Source of the DNA: Scolanthus callimorphus
Lineage: Eukaryota; Cnidaria; Anthozoa; Actiniaria; Edwardsiidae
DNA: 64,000 nt
NCBI GenBank assembly: GCA_033964015.1
Contig: CM066923.1
Coordinates: 7,677,978 to 7,741,977 of the forward strand
Direction of reading: 5' to 3'
In this document: in pieces, positions 34,460 to 44,036 of the stretch
How the letters are laid out: the number at the start of each line of letters is the position of its first letter
How positions within the stretch are numbered: the stretch's first letter is position 1
The notes under the pieces: model-generated
Database searches by the model: none
What the model was told of the DNA's origin: nothing
Seen by the model: the letters and a program-made list of their open reading frames with translations, nothing else
Made by a program: the position numbers and the translations under genes

Positions 34460-34640
34460 TTAAAACAACTATCCCCGGAAGGGGAGGCAAATAGTGGTAG
34501 ATATATACCGAGACGTGAAGCGTCGGGGTATATACCGTTTCCGAGAAACGTTGTCACCCAAAAAGCCTAATAAGCTTATGAAGCGCAAAGGATAATTGGG
34601 GCATCTAAAGTGTATTTCAGTCAGCAAATCAGTGAATATT
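34460..34640. mobile_element. Composite of two MITE ends
   Basis: 34462-34520 matches one end of the element at 56124-56212 (AACAACTATCCCC, TATATACCGAGACG). 34526-34610 is the left end of family R3. Both are partial. Confidence 0.55.
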
Positions 34641-34873
34641 CAATTCCACGCGCTCTGATTGGCGTCTAAAACTCGGAATATCCGCCATTATTATTCAGCA
34701 CATCGATGCACTGCCCAAATATGGTCATTGGAACGCCAATAGCTGTCTTCTGTAAATGACAGCTATCCTGCGATATCCGTTTCTGAGGGAAATATGATGT
34801 TTTGAGCTCGTAAATAATACACAAAAGTCATGTTTTTCGGGGGTTTTTGTGCTATCGATGTGCTGAATAATAA

Positions 34874-34990
34874 AACCATTATCCTGCTCGATTTTGCAGA
34901 ATATCGTCTGATTTTAGCCAACTCGGGACTTCGTCCCTCGTCGGCTAAGTATCAGACGATATTCTGCGCAATTTCGCAGGATAATGGTTA
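34874..34990. repeat. 117-bp hairpin
   Basis: AACCATTATCCTGC pairs with GCAGGATAATGGTT, and AGAATATCGTCTGAT with its complement, around GGGACTTCGTCCC. Confidence 0.75.
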
Positions 34991-35024
34991 AATATTCATC
35001 TCCCCCTTCAGGGAATTAGTATTA

Positions 35025-35150
35025 CCTTATTAAATTACCTTACATAACATTCATTACATGAGTATGACATTACATTACATGACATTAAATAACATTACAT
35101 AAACATAACCTAACACATTAACATAACATTATCTTGAATTACATCAAATT
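35025..35150. repeat. ACATT-rich low-complexity tract
   Basis: Irregular tandem ACATTA/ACATAAC words just downstream of gene D. Confidence 0.7.
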
Positions 35151-35169
35151 AAATTCTTCAGATTCTGCA

Positions 35170-36630
35170 TCAACCAAGAAGGGCACGAGTCTGTATTTCT
35201 TTAAAAACGTCCCCTGAGTATCTACTGCGACACACATTCCAGCTCGACGTATCCAGCGTTTTAGGATAAACACTCAGCATTCTTCTATGCACCTGATGAA
35301 TGTGTGTGCCATTTAGCTTGTGCCCAATACAAAGGGCGGTTGCTAATTCGCAGGGGAAAATTTCCTTTATTTCTTTTGGCATGGACTGGTCAAGAAAAAT
35401 CAAATGCATGTACGTAGGTACAATTTTCATGTGCCGCAGTAATATACCAAAGTACGCATCCTCGATGTGAAATGGTGTGTATGTGTTTGTCAAGTTAATG
35501 AGCTCGCGGATTATGTTTGCAGAAAAGGCGTAATACCCGCCACAGTAAGGTGGATAAACCTTCTCGTCAAAGTACTTTCTACTAATTCCGTGCTTGTGTT
35601 TAAAATCACGTTCCACAAAACCGTCTCTCCAAACCAATCCGCCATAGAAGCGTGGTGGGGCTTTGTCTAGAGATTTCATCAATCGTGGTAAATGTAAATA
35701 CATATCGTCATCCGCCTTGAGTACAAATTCACAGTTTTTATTCTCTTGAATCCACTTGAGTCCCATGTAGACTTTGATAATTATGTTTATGTAAGTGTCG
35801 CTGAAGTTTCCAATAACTATGTCGTTGAACACTTCAGCTTCTCTTGCGTTTGCTCGATTCACCGTTTCGTTTTCATTTTTCCCAAGCAGAAACACTACTA
35901 TGTAAGGTCGACGATGAGCTTGTAGCGATGTAGTATTATTATTGAGCAGTGAGTCCTTCGCCCATGTTTCTCTGATCGCATTTCTTCTCCCGACATGCGG
36001 TTCTAAGTTGGCACCAGAGTGAATCATCACGAGCAAAAACAATTCTGTCTTCTCCATCTTAGGTGCGATAATCGGTGTCTCGAATCTAAAATTCACAGGC
36101 GGCCAAAACTCATGTACCATTTTATCGCGTTTTGTTGGAAGAGGTTCTTGAGTTCTAGTATTTTTCCATTCAGTTTTCATTTCTATCTTCTTTACATTTT
36201 TGCTCGGCCTTGTCGTAGCTGGCGTAGCCCTTCCAATTTTCTCATCATACTGTTCTTGTTCCAAGATCTCTTGTCTTGCCATTTTAAGCGTTTGTTTTGC
36301 TAACATTTTATCACTTGTTGTTGGAAGTGGTTCTTGACTACTATTTTTCCATCCAGTTTTTATTTTCAACTCCATCTTTTCATTTTTGCTCACCTTTGTC
36401 GTAGATGGCGTAGCCCTTCCAGTTTTCTTGACCTCTTGTGTTGCCATTTGAAACGTTTGTCTTTGGATGTTTTCTACTTTTTTGGTTTCGGTTTGCACTT
36501 GTGCGGGTCTTGCAGAGCCCACTTGCAAATCCATGCTGACATAGCACAATATTAAAATGCAAACAAGGCTTAAAAAGAACAGTTGCTTTCTGCAACCATG
36601 TACAGTGACTTTGCCGATCCGTGGCAGCAT
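35170..36630 (-). CDS. GT31 gene D: beta-1,3-galactosyltransferase-like, paralog of gene C
   Basis: Intact 486-residue intronless ORF from ATG at 36628-36630; the frame is open 25 codons further up, but alignment with gene C (MMPRIGKVTV versus MLPRIGKVTV) sets this start. Layout as in C: cytosolic tail, anchor at about 17-37, charged stem with two copies of the GWKN...EPLPTT repeat, then FWPPVNFRFETPIIAPK. Catalytic motifs GRRNAIRETWA, VVFLLGKNENET, KADDDMYLHLPRL, YPPYCGGYYAFS and EDAYFGILLRHM are all intact. No C-terminal helix. The stem repeats are present in both C and D, so the internal duplication predates the gene duplication. Predicted Golgi UDP-sugar:beta-1,3-glycosyltransferase of unknown acceptor. 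Confidence 0.85.
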   Translation of the reverse strand: MLPRIGKVTVHGCRKQLFFLSLVCILILCYVSMDLQVGSARPAQVQTETKKVENIQRQTFQMATQEVKKTGRATPSTTKVSKNEKMELKIKTGWKNSSQEPLPTTSDKMLAKQTLKMARQEILEQEQYDEKIGRATPATTRPSKNVKKIEMKTEWKNTRTQEPLPTKRDKMVHEFWPPVNFRFETPIIAPKMEKTELFLLVMIHSGANLEPHVGRRNAIRETWAKDSLLNNNTTSLQAHRRPYIVVFLLGKNENETVNRANAREAEVFNDIVIGNFSDTYINIIIKVYMGLKWIQENKNCEFVLKADDDMYLHLPRLMKSLDKAPPRFYGGLVWRDGFVERDFKHKHGISRKYFDEKVYPPYCGGYYAFSANIIRELINLTNTYTPFHIEDAYFGILLRHMKIVPTYMHLIFLDQSMPKEIKEIFPCELATALCIGHKLNGTHIHQVHRRMLSVYPKTLDTSSWNVCRSRYSGDVFKEIQTRALLG

Positions 36631-36704
36631 GTTGAAATTATAGCGATTTCCAGCAAGCTTAAATCTTGAAGGAAAAAAACCGTGTTTGTTTGTGCAGTTA
36701 GTCA

Positions 36705-37580
36705 TATTTACTCACCTCGAGATATTTACTCAACTCAAGATCTTGTGCGGAGTGGTAATGACTTGAGGGATGATGCTTGACCGCTATTTTCATGACCTGA
36801 TGCATTGTTTTTTTTTATTCGATGTGATACTCTCAAATATTCACCGGTACATAGCTAGCGGTCCTCTTCTACACCCCCTGTAGTTTTTTGCTGACGAAGA
36901 ATCGAGAAGTTATCTTTATTGTTTTTATGCCTTAGCTTATCAGTCAAAATATTTCATGTAGTTCCTTTGTCAATTTTTAAGGCACGCCCTCTCTCTTTCA
37001 GACTTGAACAGCCACAGAGAGCTCTCTCTCTCTCTCTCAGACTTGTACCTGTCCTCAGACTGCGGTCGTATAACTGAGTTGTTTAGACTATCACAAACAG
37101 TGATACCATTGAGGAGAATAAGATGAATGTACCGCTTTGGCAAATTTGAGGCTAACTGTTCATCATTTGAAAACGCTGTTGAGGAGCCTCTCGGCGTCTC
37201 CTCATTCTTGAGGTTGGCGGTCGTACAACTGAGTTGTTAGACTAACAACAATGATACTATTGAGGACAATGAGACTGAGCGAAAACGTGATTGAAAATGT
37301 CACCTAGTAGCTGAAAATCGGCTTGAAGAATCTCAAGTTTTTAATCTCGATTGCTCAAGGATAACAGGATAAACAGGATAAGCGCTATATGTGTCCTTTT
37401 CAAAGTTCAGATCAATGAAACAATGTTTATGTCAATCGGAAACAGCACCCTCCTATTTTGTTACTACAGTAACATTGAATACAACATTAAAATATGAATG
37501 ATTTACTCGAAATGTTATTATTTCTTCCAAAGTGATACAAATTTCAAATTAATGAAAATTTTATGGCGCTGTTACAGCCG
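36705..37580 (-). repeat. Upstream region of gene D, shared with C and C'
   Basis: Contains GGTAATGACTTGAGGGAT (36754-36771) and the GTTGTTTAGACTATCACAAA block twice (about 37065-37125, and a second version at about 37210-37275), plus GTTACTACAGTAACATTGAA (about 37460). A CT microsatellite lies at 37023-37040. Candidate promoter sequence, but the conservation may only reflect duplication. Confidence 0.55.
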
Positions 37581-37756
37581 TGTTCTTGTCTAGCCTGCGC
37601 AGCAAGCGTTCCCGCGTGTTTTCCAGGGACGAAAAGAAACCCGGAGAAACAGAGGAGAGCGGGGAACGCTTGCTACGCGGGGCTATTTAAAACAAACGTT
37701 GTCTAGGAAATGGTATTGAGACACCCCCAGCATTCAAGACCCCCGTTCAAGACCCT

Positions 37757-37890
37757 GCACGAGGTACAAAGAAAGTGCTGTCGTTTTTATGGCAAATCCG
37801 CGCGGGTTGCCTGTGGTGGTTGAAATGTCGTCCCAGCCCCCCTCGTCGGGAAACAAAAATAAAATGGCGACCAAGAGAACGATGTTTTGA
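37757..37890 (+). repeat. Dispersed unit R4, 5' half (second copy at 53026)
   Basis: GTGCTGTCGTTTTTATGGCA through AATGGCGACCAAGAGAA matches 53028-53137. The matching 3' half of the unit resumes at about 38831, so about 940 bp has been inserted in this copy. Confidence 0.65.
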
Positions 37891-38039
37891 GATATTTTTT
37901 TTGAGATATTTTTAAGTATAAAATAAATAAACGGACTGACCCGCAGGTAGTACAAACTAATCGAGGCGGGCCAGTCTTACAGATTTCTCAGAGTAATTAA
38001 TTGTGATCAACAGATTTATATTTCATATAGCTTTAAAAT

Positions 38040-38705
38040 TTGTAAATGATGTAAATGTAAATGATTTATTTTAAGTCGATAACGTGGGGAGTAGTCACCC
38101 AATCTTCCGAGCTAGAAGCTCATGTATGAAACGCTCGACCATGTTAGTATGAGTGTGAGTCCTATACACTGGGCCGGGATGGTCACTCCCGCGTCCCCGT
38201 GGTTCTTTAACGTCCCTCTGGTTCCGGTTAGTGTAGTGTATGTGAGAGACGGGACCTATGGTTTACTGTGCGACTACGTCAACCGGGCCATTCTGTAAGA
38301 AGTTAGCCAATCAGAAAGCGGGTACAGAACAAAGGATCTCGACTTTCTTGAGATCTGAGACACCGAAATATTGCTTTTCTCCTAGAAATTATGGGCAGAA
38401 ATAACTTCAAAACACTTAATTACTCATCGTCAGATGTATTGCAGGTATTAAATTTGTTTAAAATGGTTGGAATCTCTGAATGACAAACTTTTTACGGGAT
38501 GGCCCGGTTGACGTAGTAGCACGGTAACCTCCTTGTCCGAGAAGACGCGAAGGTCTAACCATTTGCAGATATTGGGGCAAAGGCACCTTCTACTCAATTA
38601 TTAGAAAAAGACCCTGAGTGTTGGTCCGGCCGGGGTTTGAACTCCCAACCTCCCGCACATAAGCCCGGCGCTCTAACCACTGCGCTAACCGGTCGTCGGT
38701 AAATT
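38040..38705 (-). mobile_element. tRNA-derived SINE interrupted by a MITE
   Basis: Read on the minus strand, the 5' end (38690-38622) is tRNA-like: an A-box-like TTAGCGCAGTGGT (38676-38688) and a B-box-like GAGTTCAAACC (in 38632-38646) appear 30-40 bases apart. The body has GACGTTAAAGAACCACGGGG (about 38200), shared with 34208-34420 and 44870-44975. The 3' end near 38040 is an A/T-rich tail with ATTTACATC-type repeats. Sequence 38266-38524 is a foreign insert. Confidence 0.7.
38266..38524. mobile_element. MITE family R5, copy 1, inside a SINE
   Basis: Inverted ends CTGTGCGACTACGTCAACCG (left) and the complement of GGTTGACGTAGTAGCACGG (right), with TA on both sides (38264-38265 and 38525-38526). 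The related SINE at 34208 has a single TA at the same point (34247-34248). Confidence 0.85.
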
Positions 38706-38830
38706 TAAATTCAAAAAAGAGATTTCAATAAGGTAACGAATTAAGTGAGGAAAAAGAAGAAATGAGAAAGTGAGCATAATCTATGTCTTCTTTGAAATCA
38801 ATACAGATATTTCATCTGCATCGATATATA

Positions 38831-39000
38831 TGTTTCTCGAGTATCTGCAAGTTTTGGTAAATTTACCTGCTTATATTTTCGCTAAGATGTGAACAAAAAT
38901 ACTCACAGACCTTCCAAATAAGGTAAGGGGGAAATTCCTAATAAGGACGTTTTGCAACGTCGGCAAATCGACAGTTTTTGGCGAAATTTTCTTGATATGG
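38831..39000 (+). repeat. Dispersed unit R4, 3' half
   Basis: TTTCTCGAGTATCTGCAAGT through GGCGAAATTTTCTTGATATG matches 53132-53298, where it is contiguous with the 5' half. Contains a donor-like AAATAAGGTAAGGG. Confidence 0.65.
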
Positions 39001-39042
39001 CCTCGGCTTTGCATGAGTGTAGGTTTTACAAGCGATTGATTA

Positions 39043-39310
39043 CTGTGCGACTACGTCAACCGGGCCATCCCGTAAAAAGTTTGTCATTTAGAGATTCAAA
39101 CCATTCTAAGCAAATTTGATACCTGCAATACATCTGACGATGAGTAATTAAGTGTTTTTAAGTTATTTCTGCTCATAATTTCCACAATTTTTACGAGAAA
39201 AGCGATATTTCGGTGTCTCAGATCTCAAGAAAGTCGAGATCCTTTGTTCTGTACTCGCTTTCTGATTGGCTAACTTCTTACAAAATGGCCCGGTTGACGT
39301 AGCCGCACAG
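39043..39310. mobile_element. MITE family R5, copy 2, opposite orientation
   Basis: Ends CTGTGCGACTACGTCAACCG and the complement of GGTTGACGTAGCCGCACAG. TA at 39041-39042 and 39311-39312. Internal sequence is the reverse complement of copy 1 (CTCATCGTCAGATGTATTGC versus GCAATACATCTGACGATGAG). Confidence 0.85.
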
Positions 39311-39772
39311 TAAAATGTAATTGTATTTTCATCAACGCGTATATATGGCTGCCGTTTTGCAGAGCGCCGACTGGGGCATGTTTTTGCGATCGTTGCGATA
39401 ACATCGTAAAAGCGCCCGAGAAGAATGCCCCAGACTCCCCACGGAGAACGCCCGCTGGTGTCATCAAAATGCTAACTTCTAAACTAAAGCCTCTACGGAG
39501 ATGCACTTTAAATGTTGATTTTAACTCCGCAGAGGGAGTCTGCACACAAAATTTTATCACTTTCTGACAAATGGTTCCGGAAAGATAGGTGAGAGCATTT
39601 TCGTACCTAGAGCTTCCCGGCACGTCTGCTCGCAGGGGAGCCAAACCAGTCAAGTACGTCAACGATCCTGTGTGACATTTGTGTGCAGAGGCTGGCCTCA
39701 GTCAGCAGGGAAAGAACCCGATTGAATGGATTTCAACAATAATGATACTATGCGTAAAACGTTTGTCTTTTA

Positions 39773-39902
39773 CTACGGAAATCACTAAACTGTTGCCACC
39801 CGGGGTACAAACGATCGCCTCGCAGTTGTGAAAGCGATCGACCGCTTTTTGATTTCGGTTAACTCACGTGACCATTTCGATTGATCGAAATTGTCACGTG
39901 AT
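39773..39902 (+). promoter_or_regulatory. Left terminal inverted repeat with two CACGTG boxes
   Basis: Carries CACGTG at 39865-39870 and 39895-39900 and several CGATCG-type words. It ends 68 bp upstream of the ATG of the 525-codon ORF, so it may serve both as transposase binding site and as promoter (E-box, bHLH-type). Confidence 0.5.
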
Positions 39903-39969
39903 ATTGCACGCTGTGTGTGGCGCGGCGCCGACTGTTGTTGCGAAGAGTGCGAATGGTGAATAACTTGAA

Positions 39970-41547
39970 ATGGCAGCTTTCCAAGTAAAAGTATTTTACG
40001 GAGAAGATTTTAAGAGATGTGGAACATTTTTTATTAATTTTACCGAATATGTTGACTTTTCTATGGATAAATTTCTAATGAGAGTGAAGGATGTGACCAA
40101 AGTATTTGAGACAGTGGCGCCCAGTCAAATCAGGCTCCGCTACTTGGATGATGAAAGCTGCTTTGTCAACCTCGAAGAACAACTGATGGAGGAATTGTTT
40201 CGATGCGCCAGAAATGTTAACGGTGTGGATTGGAAGCGAATAACTGTACAAGCTGAGGTATGGAATTCTCCAGCTCCAAAACCGTCGAAAAGGCAGAAGC
40301 AAGAATTGCACGATACTGATAGTGATAGCTGCGAAGCAACAAGCGACAACAGTCGGAATGAAAGCCAAACACGAGAACTACTTGGAGATCGCTATTTCAC
40401 ACCAGTTGAAAGGCTCATCAGATCAAAGGAAAGTGAACTCAAGAAACAGGAACAATTAGTATCAGGCAAAAAGAGGTCACTGATTTCTCTCGAAGAGCTA
40501 TTTTCTACAAAGCCTTTCCATGCGACACGGCCAGCCTGCAGCAAGTGTCACTTGCGCTCAGGTCATATTAGAACAAACTGCACGAATGAACAATGCACTT
40601 CAGCTCGATTCTGTGGGGATCTCAAAAGACACCCTGAAGACAAGAAAGAAATTAGAGAGTTGAAATCGGATCTGAGTCATCACAATACACAACTACGCAG
40701 AATGAAAGACGAATTACACAGTTTAAAAGAGAGTGTGCAGTCTTCGAAAAGATCATTTTCACAACAAATACATTCAAACTTAGTCAACAGCAACAAAGCT
40801 AAATACATGTCTCCAGATGGAATTATTGATTGGATGACGTTAAATACCGATTCTAAAAAAGTCGAGAAATTTTTTCATGGAAAAATTCCTGGGCAAAACG
40901 AAGATTTGCAAGCGGCAATTGAAAAACATGACTTACAAGAGCAGGCTTGTATTCCAGTGTGTAGAAGTGCGACGAGCTCTGCAGTGAAGGGGTTGTGGGC
41001 GAAGAAAGGACTGAAATTTCCAGGTAGCGGCCCAATTTATTCATCGACCTCGGAAAAATATTCACATATACCAGCGCCTAGTAATCCTGCAGAGGAAATG
41101 TATCAAATAGAACTAGCTATTCGGGAAAGCGAGAGAGTGGATAACACTCAAACTCTAACAGATCATTGTAGCGATGGCGCCCTGAAAACTACAACTCCAC
41201 AGGATCGTTCGCAGACTATGGCTACGAATGTTTTGAGAAATGAGTGCTCATATCCATCATTGCCCCGTCCTTATGACTATCCGTACTTCGCTGGTGCAGG
41301 GCCTACGGCGCCGATAGTTTATAATTTTCCCACTGGCAATCCTTTTGTTTACAATCGCTACGGGGAGTATTCCCACACTGCTACAACGCAAGTTTTTCCT
41401 CCTCATAATAACCTTGGAAATGGCTCAGAATATACGCAAAGCGAAATGACTCCAGTGCCAAATGAAGTCGAAGTAGCAGAAGAAAAATCAGAAGAAAATT
41501 CTCTCAATGTTCTGGCGAGCGCGGCAAATTTCTTATCAAGAGAGTGA
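39970..41547 (+). CDS. Transposon-encoded PB1-like / zinc-knuckle-like accessory protein
   Basis: 525 codons, uninterrupted, start ATG at 39970 shortly inside the left inverted repeat. Residues about 5-96 resemble a PB1 domain: a strand with a conserved-type Lys (VKVFYGEDFKRC) and an acidic OPCA-like stretch (RLRYLDDESCFVNLEEQLME). Residues 101-165 are polar with a basic patch (KPSKRQK) that could be a nuclear localisation signal. Residues 190-221 hold a Cys/His cluster, CX2CX5HX4C followed by CX5C and HPE, close to a retroviral-type CCHC knuckle. Residues about 222-262 are predicted coiled coil. The C-terminal half is low-complexity with Tyr/Pro-rich and acidic segments. PB1 domains mediate oligomerisation and CCHC knuckles bind nucleic acid, so a transposition partner or assembly factor is a reasonable inference, not shown. 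It is not a transposase: no DDE motif. Confidence 0.7.
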   Translation: MAAFQVKVFYGEDFKRCGTFFINFTEYVDFSMDKFLMRVKDVTKVFETVAPSQIRLRYLDDESCFVNLEEQLMEELFRCARNVNGVDWKRITVQAEVWNSPAPKPSKRQKQELHDTDSDSCEATSDNSRNESQTRELLGDRYFTPVERLIRSKESELKKQEQLVSGKKRSLISLEELFSTKPFHATRPACSKCHLRSGHIRTNCTNEQCTSARFCGDLKRHPEDKKEIRELKSDLSHHNTQLRRMKDELHSLKESVQSSKRSFSQQIHSNLVNSNKAKYMSPDGIIDWMTLNTDSKKVEKFFHGKIPGQNEDLQAAIEKHDLQEQACIPVCRSATSSAVKGLWAKKGLKFPGSGPIYSSTSEKYSHIPAPSNPAEEMYQIELAIRESERVDNTQTLTDHCSDGALKTTTPQDRSQTMATNVLRNECSYPSLPRPYDYPYFAGAGPTAPIVYNFPTGNPFVYNRYGEYSHTATTQVFPPHNNLGNGSEYTQSEMTPVPNEVEVAEEKSEENSLNVLASAANFLSRE

Positions 41548-41572
41548 ACGCGCGAAATTTTGCCTCTCGCCC

Positions 41573-41940
41573 TCGGATGAGTATTCAACACAGCAGTCCA
41601 GAAAATATAAACGATATTCCATTGCATTTCTAGCTTGTGAACATTGTGCGGTACGCTTATTTTACTAGAAACTGATATTACGTGTAAAACTGTTATTGTT
41701 TGGGTAGCTTGTGTTGGATTTGACAGAAACATTTTGCGTCTCGGATGAGTGTTCAACAATCGAGAAAATGGTTGTGCTTTGTCTTTGTGTTTGCTTTTAC
41801 TAGACTTATAAAACGTATAAGACTTATAAATATTTCATTGCGATTTCTAGCTTGTGAACATTTGTGTGGCAGTCTAATTTTAGAACTCTTTTTGTTTGGG
41901 TAGCTTGTGTTGGATTTGACATAAACACTGAGAAATGTAA
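41573..41940 (+). repeat. Tandem duplication downstream of the accessory ORF
   Basis: Two imperfect copies of about 175 bp, both with TTTCTAGCTTGTGAACAT and TTTGGGTAGCTTGTGTTGGA. Possibly the 3' untranslated region duplicated. Confidence 0.65.
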
Positions 41941-42126
41941 AAAAAAAAACACTTAAACAGATATAAAGTTGAGTTCTGTATCATAGCATTTACTGTGGAC
42001 TTCTATCTAGCATTTAAAGTTTTCAGTGGCAGATGTTTATCTTTTTATGCATTGTAGCTCAACTCCTGGCTTTAAACCAAAATAGACACCAGCAAATCAA
42101 TGCGTCTTCTCTGAGAAAAGCTGATC

Positions 42127-43984
42127 TTAAAGCCTTCCAAAGTATTCAACATGGTTATAAAAACCACGTAAATCGCTAGGAGAAACCTCCCGTAGCGCGC
42201 GATAAATACCAACGTCAAGGTTGTACCTTAGAAGGTATCGATACTCGTACCTATGTAGCACGGTTTTAAGTTTATTGAAAACAAGTTCCACTGGGTTGAG
42301 CTCCGGTGAGTACACCGGTAGGTACAACAGAGTGACGCCAAATGTGTCAAACCATTAGGCCAATATCTGTCCTCCCTCGAAACGATGGAACGCAACATTG
42401 TCATGGGCTGACCGCCTGGTTGCGTGTGTTGGCTGGCTTCGTGAAAGAAATTCAAAAATTCAAGTGTGTTGCTTGCTCCACCGATAGTGTTCGCATACAT
42501 TACTCCGCTAAGTCCACACAGTAAATTTAATGTGACGTTTGGAGTTTGTGTATTTCTCATTATCTCCACACAAGGTGTTCCTTTCACCGAATGTCCGTAC
42601 TTGGGGTTCGCACAGTCAGGGAGTTTGAATCCAGCTTCGTCGAAAAACTTGACGCGATACGGGTCAAGTGTGCTCATAAAATCAATAAAGCTTTGACAGT
42701 AAGCGATATTTTCAGGCGTAAACTTCTCAGCTGCTGGCCTAATCATTTTTTTCCAAGTCATTTGTCCATCGGGTAAACGATCTCTAACGGCCCTTCCGAT
42801 AGCAGAAATAGACGGCTGTGCATTGGAGTTAGCCTGCGCGCATCCGGTACACACGAGCTTAACCTTTAGGGTTAGTACCGTCTGCGAATTAACGGTCAAT
42901 CGCTTGTGTTAGACCCCCTGCATGCTAGTGGGAATATCTATAACACGCTGTCATTGGCTCTCGTTCTATCGGAGTCACTGATTGGTGAAACACACTCGGG
43001 CCAGTATTTTCCGGTGCTCGCTAGGTGCAATGTTTTGATTGCGTTACCTGAGTTTTGACGGCGGGACGAACGACTTCTAATTTCTTTCAACTATAGGCTA
43101 TTCAAAAGCAATTGTTTCACGCAAAACGAACGGTACCTGTCGACGCAAAACTAAAAATTTGGTTTTGATATTCCTTCGGAGTTGCGAACTTTATCCTTCG
43201 TTAATTCCACGTACCCTTCGAAGTACCCTTCGAAGTTGATTTCAGCATCGCGGCAAGCACTGATAAATCAGCGATTTACTGTATCCTGTCAGTCCTGTTG
43301 GCAAGTTTACAAGTATAAAGAAGGCTTTTATTCTCTCCTATTGTTCTGGAAAGAGATTCTCGATTTAGAATTGGGTTCGTACCGACTCAAAGGCCCAGAT
43401 CGAGAAGCTCACTGTATTTTACTTAGGGCCATTCCATTTTTTATCCGCACCCCCCCCTACGGAAGAGGTTTTCCTCCAAGAGTCATGTTGTTTATGATCC
43501 CAGGCCAAGTTTAACCGGAAGTTTGTTAATCTCCTACGCCGCAGGGGATGTAACACAAGCGGCCGACCGTTAATGCGCAGACGGTACTAACCCTAAAGGT
43601 TAAGCTCGCGTGTACCGGATGTTCGCAGGCTACATTGGAGTGTGCGTCGACATTCTCTTTTATCTCTTTATATGTAATGGAGGGTCTTTGCTTTACCAGG
43701 AGCTGCACCAAATCCAATTCTGGTTCCTCTAGTTTTTTCGGTTGACCTCTAGCTGTGTGGCTAGGGAGATACGTTCCGGTTTGACACAAAGTCTGCCAAC
43801 TTTTGGAAATTGTAGGTCGACTCACTTTGTATTTCGCGCTCAGAGCTCGAATACTGCCGGGAAAATATCCGATTGCCGCATCTCCACCACTGCTTAACAT
43901 GTCATCTAAAATTAGCGATCTCAAGTCTTTTCCTATTGATTTTCCTTGGTTATACGTTCTTCCGTGTATATTTGTTTTCGACAT
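42127..43984 (-). pseudogene. Tc1/mariner-superfamily DD37E transposase, triply disrupted
   Basis: The N-terminal part (43984-43642; ATG at MSKTNIHG) has a paired-type helix-turn-helix, IRALSAKYKVSRPTIS, followed by a second basic HTH region. After a foreign insert (42830-43632) the frame continues exactly, VDAHSN to AQPSIS, with the catalytic domain: first Asp in VKFFDEAGFKLPD, second Asp in DNVAFHRFEGG, Glu in YSPELNPVELVF, with 37 residues between the last two. Damage: (1) the 803-bp insert, (2) a one-base frameshift at about 42400 just before the second Asp, (3) a stop codon in place of a sense codon at about 42358. The restored length would be about 345 residues, normal for the superfamily. 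Would have bound the terminal repeats and cut and pasted the element into TA sites. Confidence 0.85.
42830..43632. mobile_element. 803-bp Mutator-like non-autonomous element in the transposase gene
   Basis: Inverted ends of about 80 bp start TAGCCTGCG and continue with ATCCGGTACAC and CTTAACCTTTAGGGTTAGTA. A perfect 9-bp direct repeat CATTGGAGT borders it (42821-42829 and 43633-43641). Removing it with one repeat copy restores the transposase frame. Nine-base duplications with long inverted repeats are typical of Mutator-like elements. No ORF inside. Confidence 0.8.
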
Positions 43985-44036
43985 TTTGAAGAACAAAACT
44001 ACCGCGCCGTTTTTTTGCAAACGATGCTTTGAGCGA

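Noticed and set aside
38622..38690. Functional tRNA gene
   Set aside because: A- and B-box-like sequences are present but no clean cloverleaf, and the SINE body continues downstream.
39313..39662. 130-codon minus-strand frame next to the transposon
   Set aside because: Its last part runs into MITE R5 copy 2 and it has no recognisable domain.
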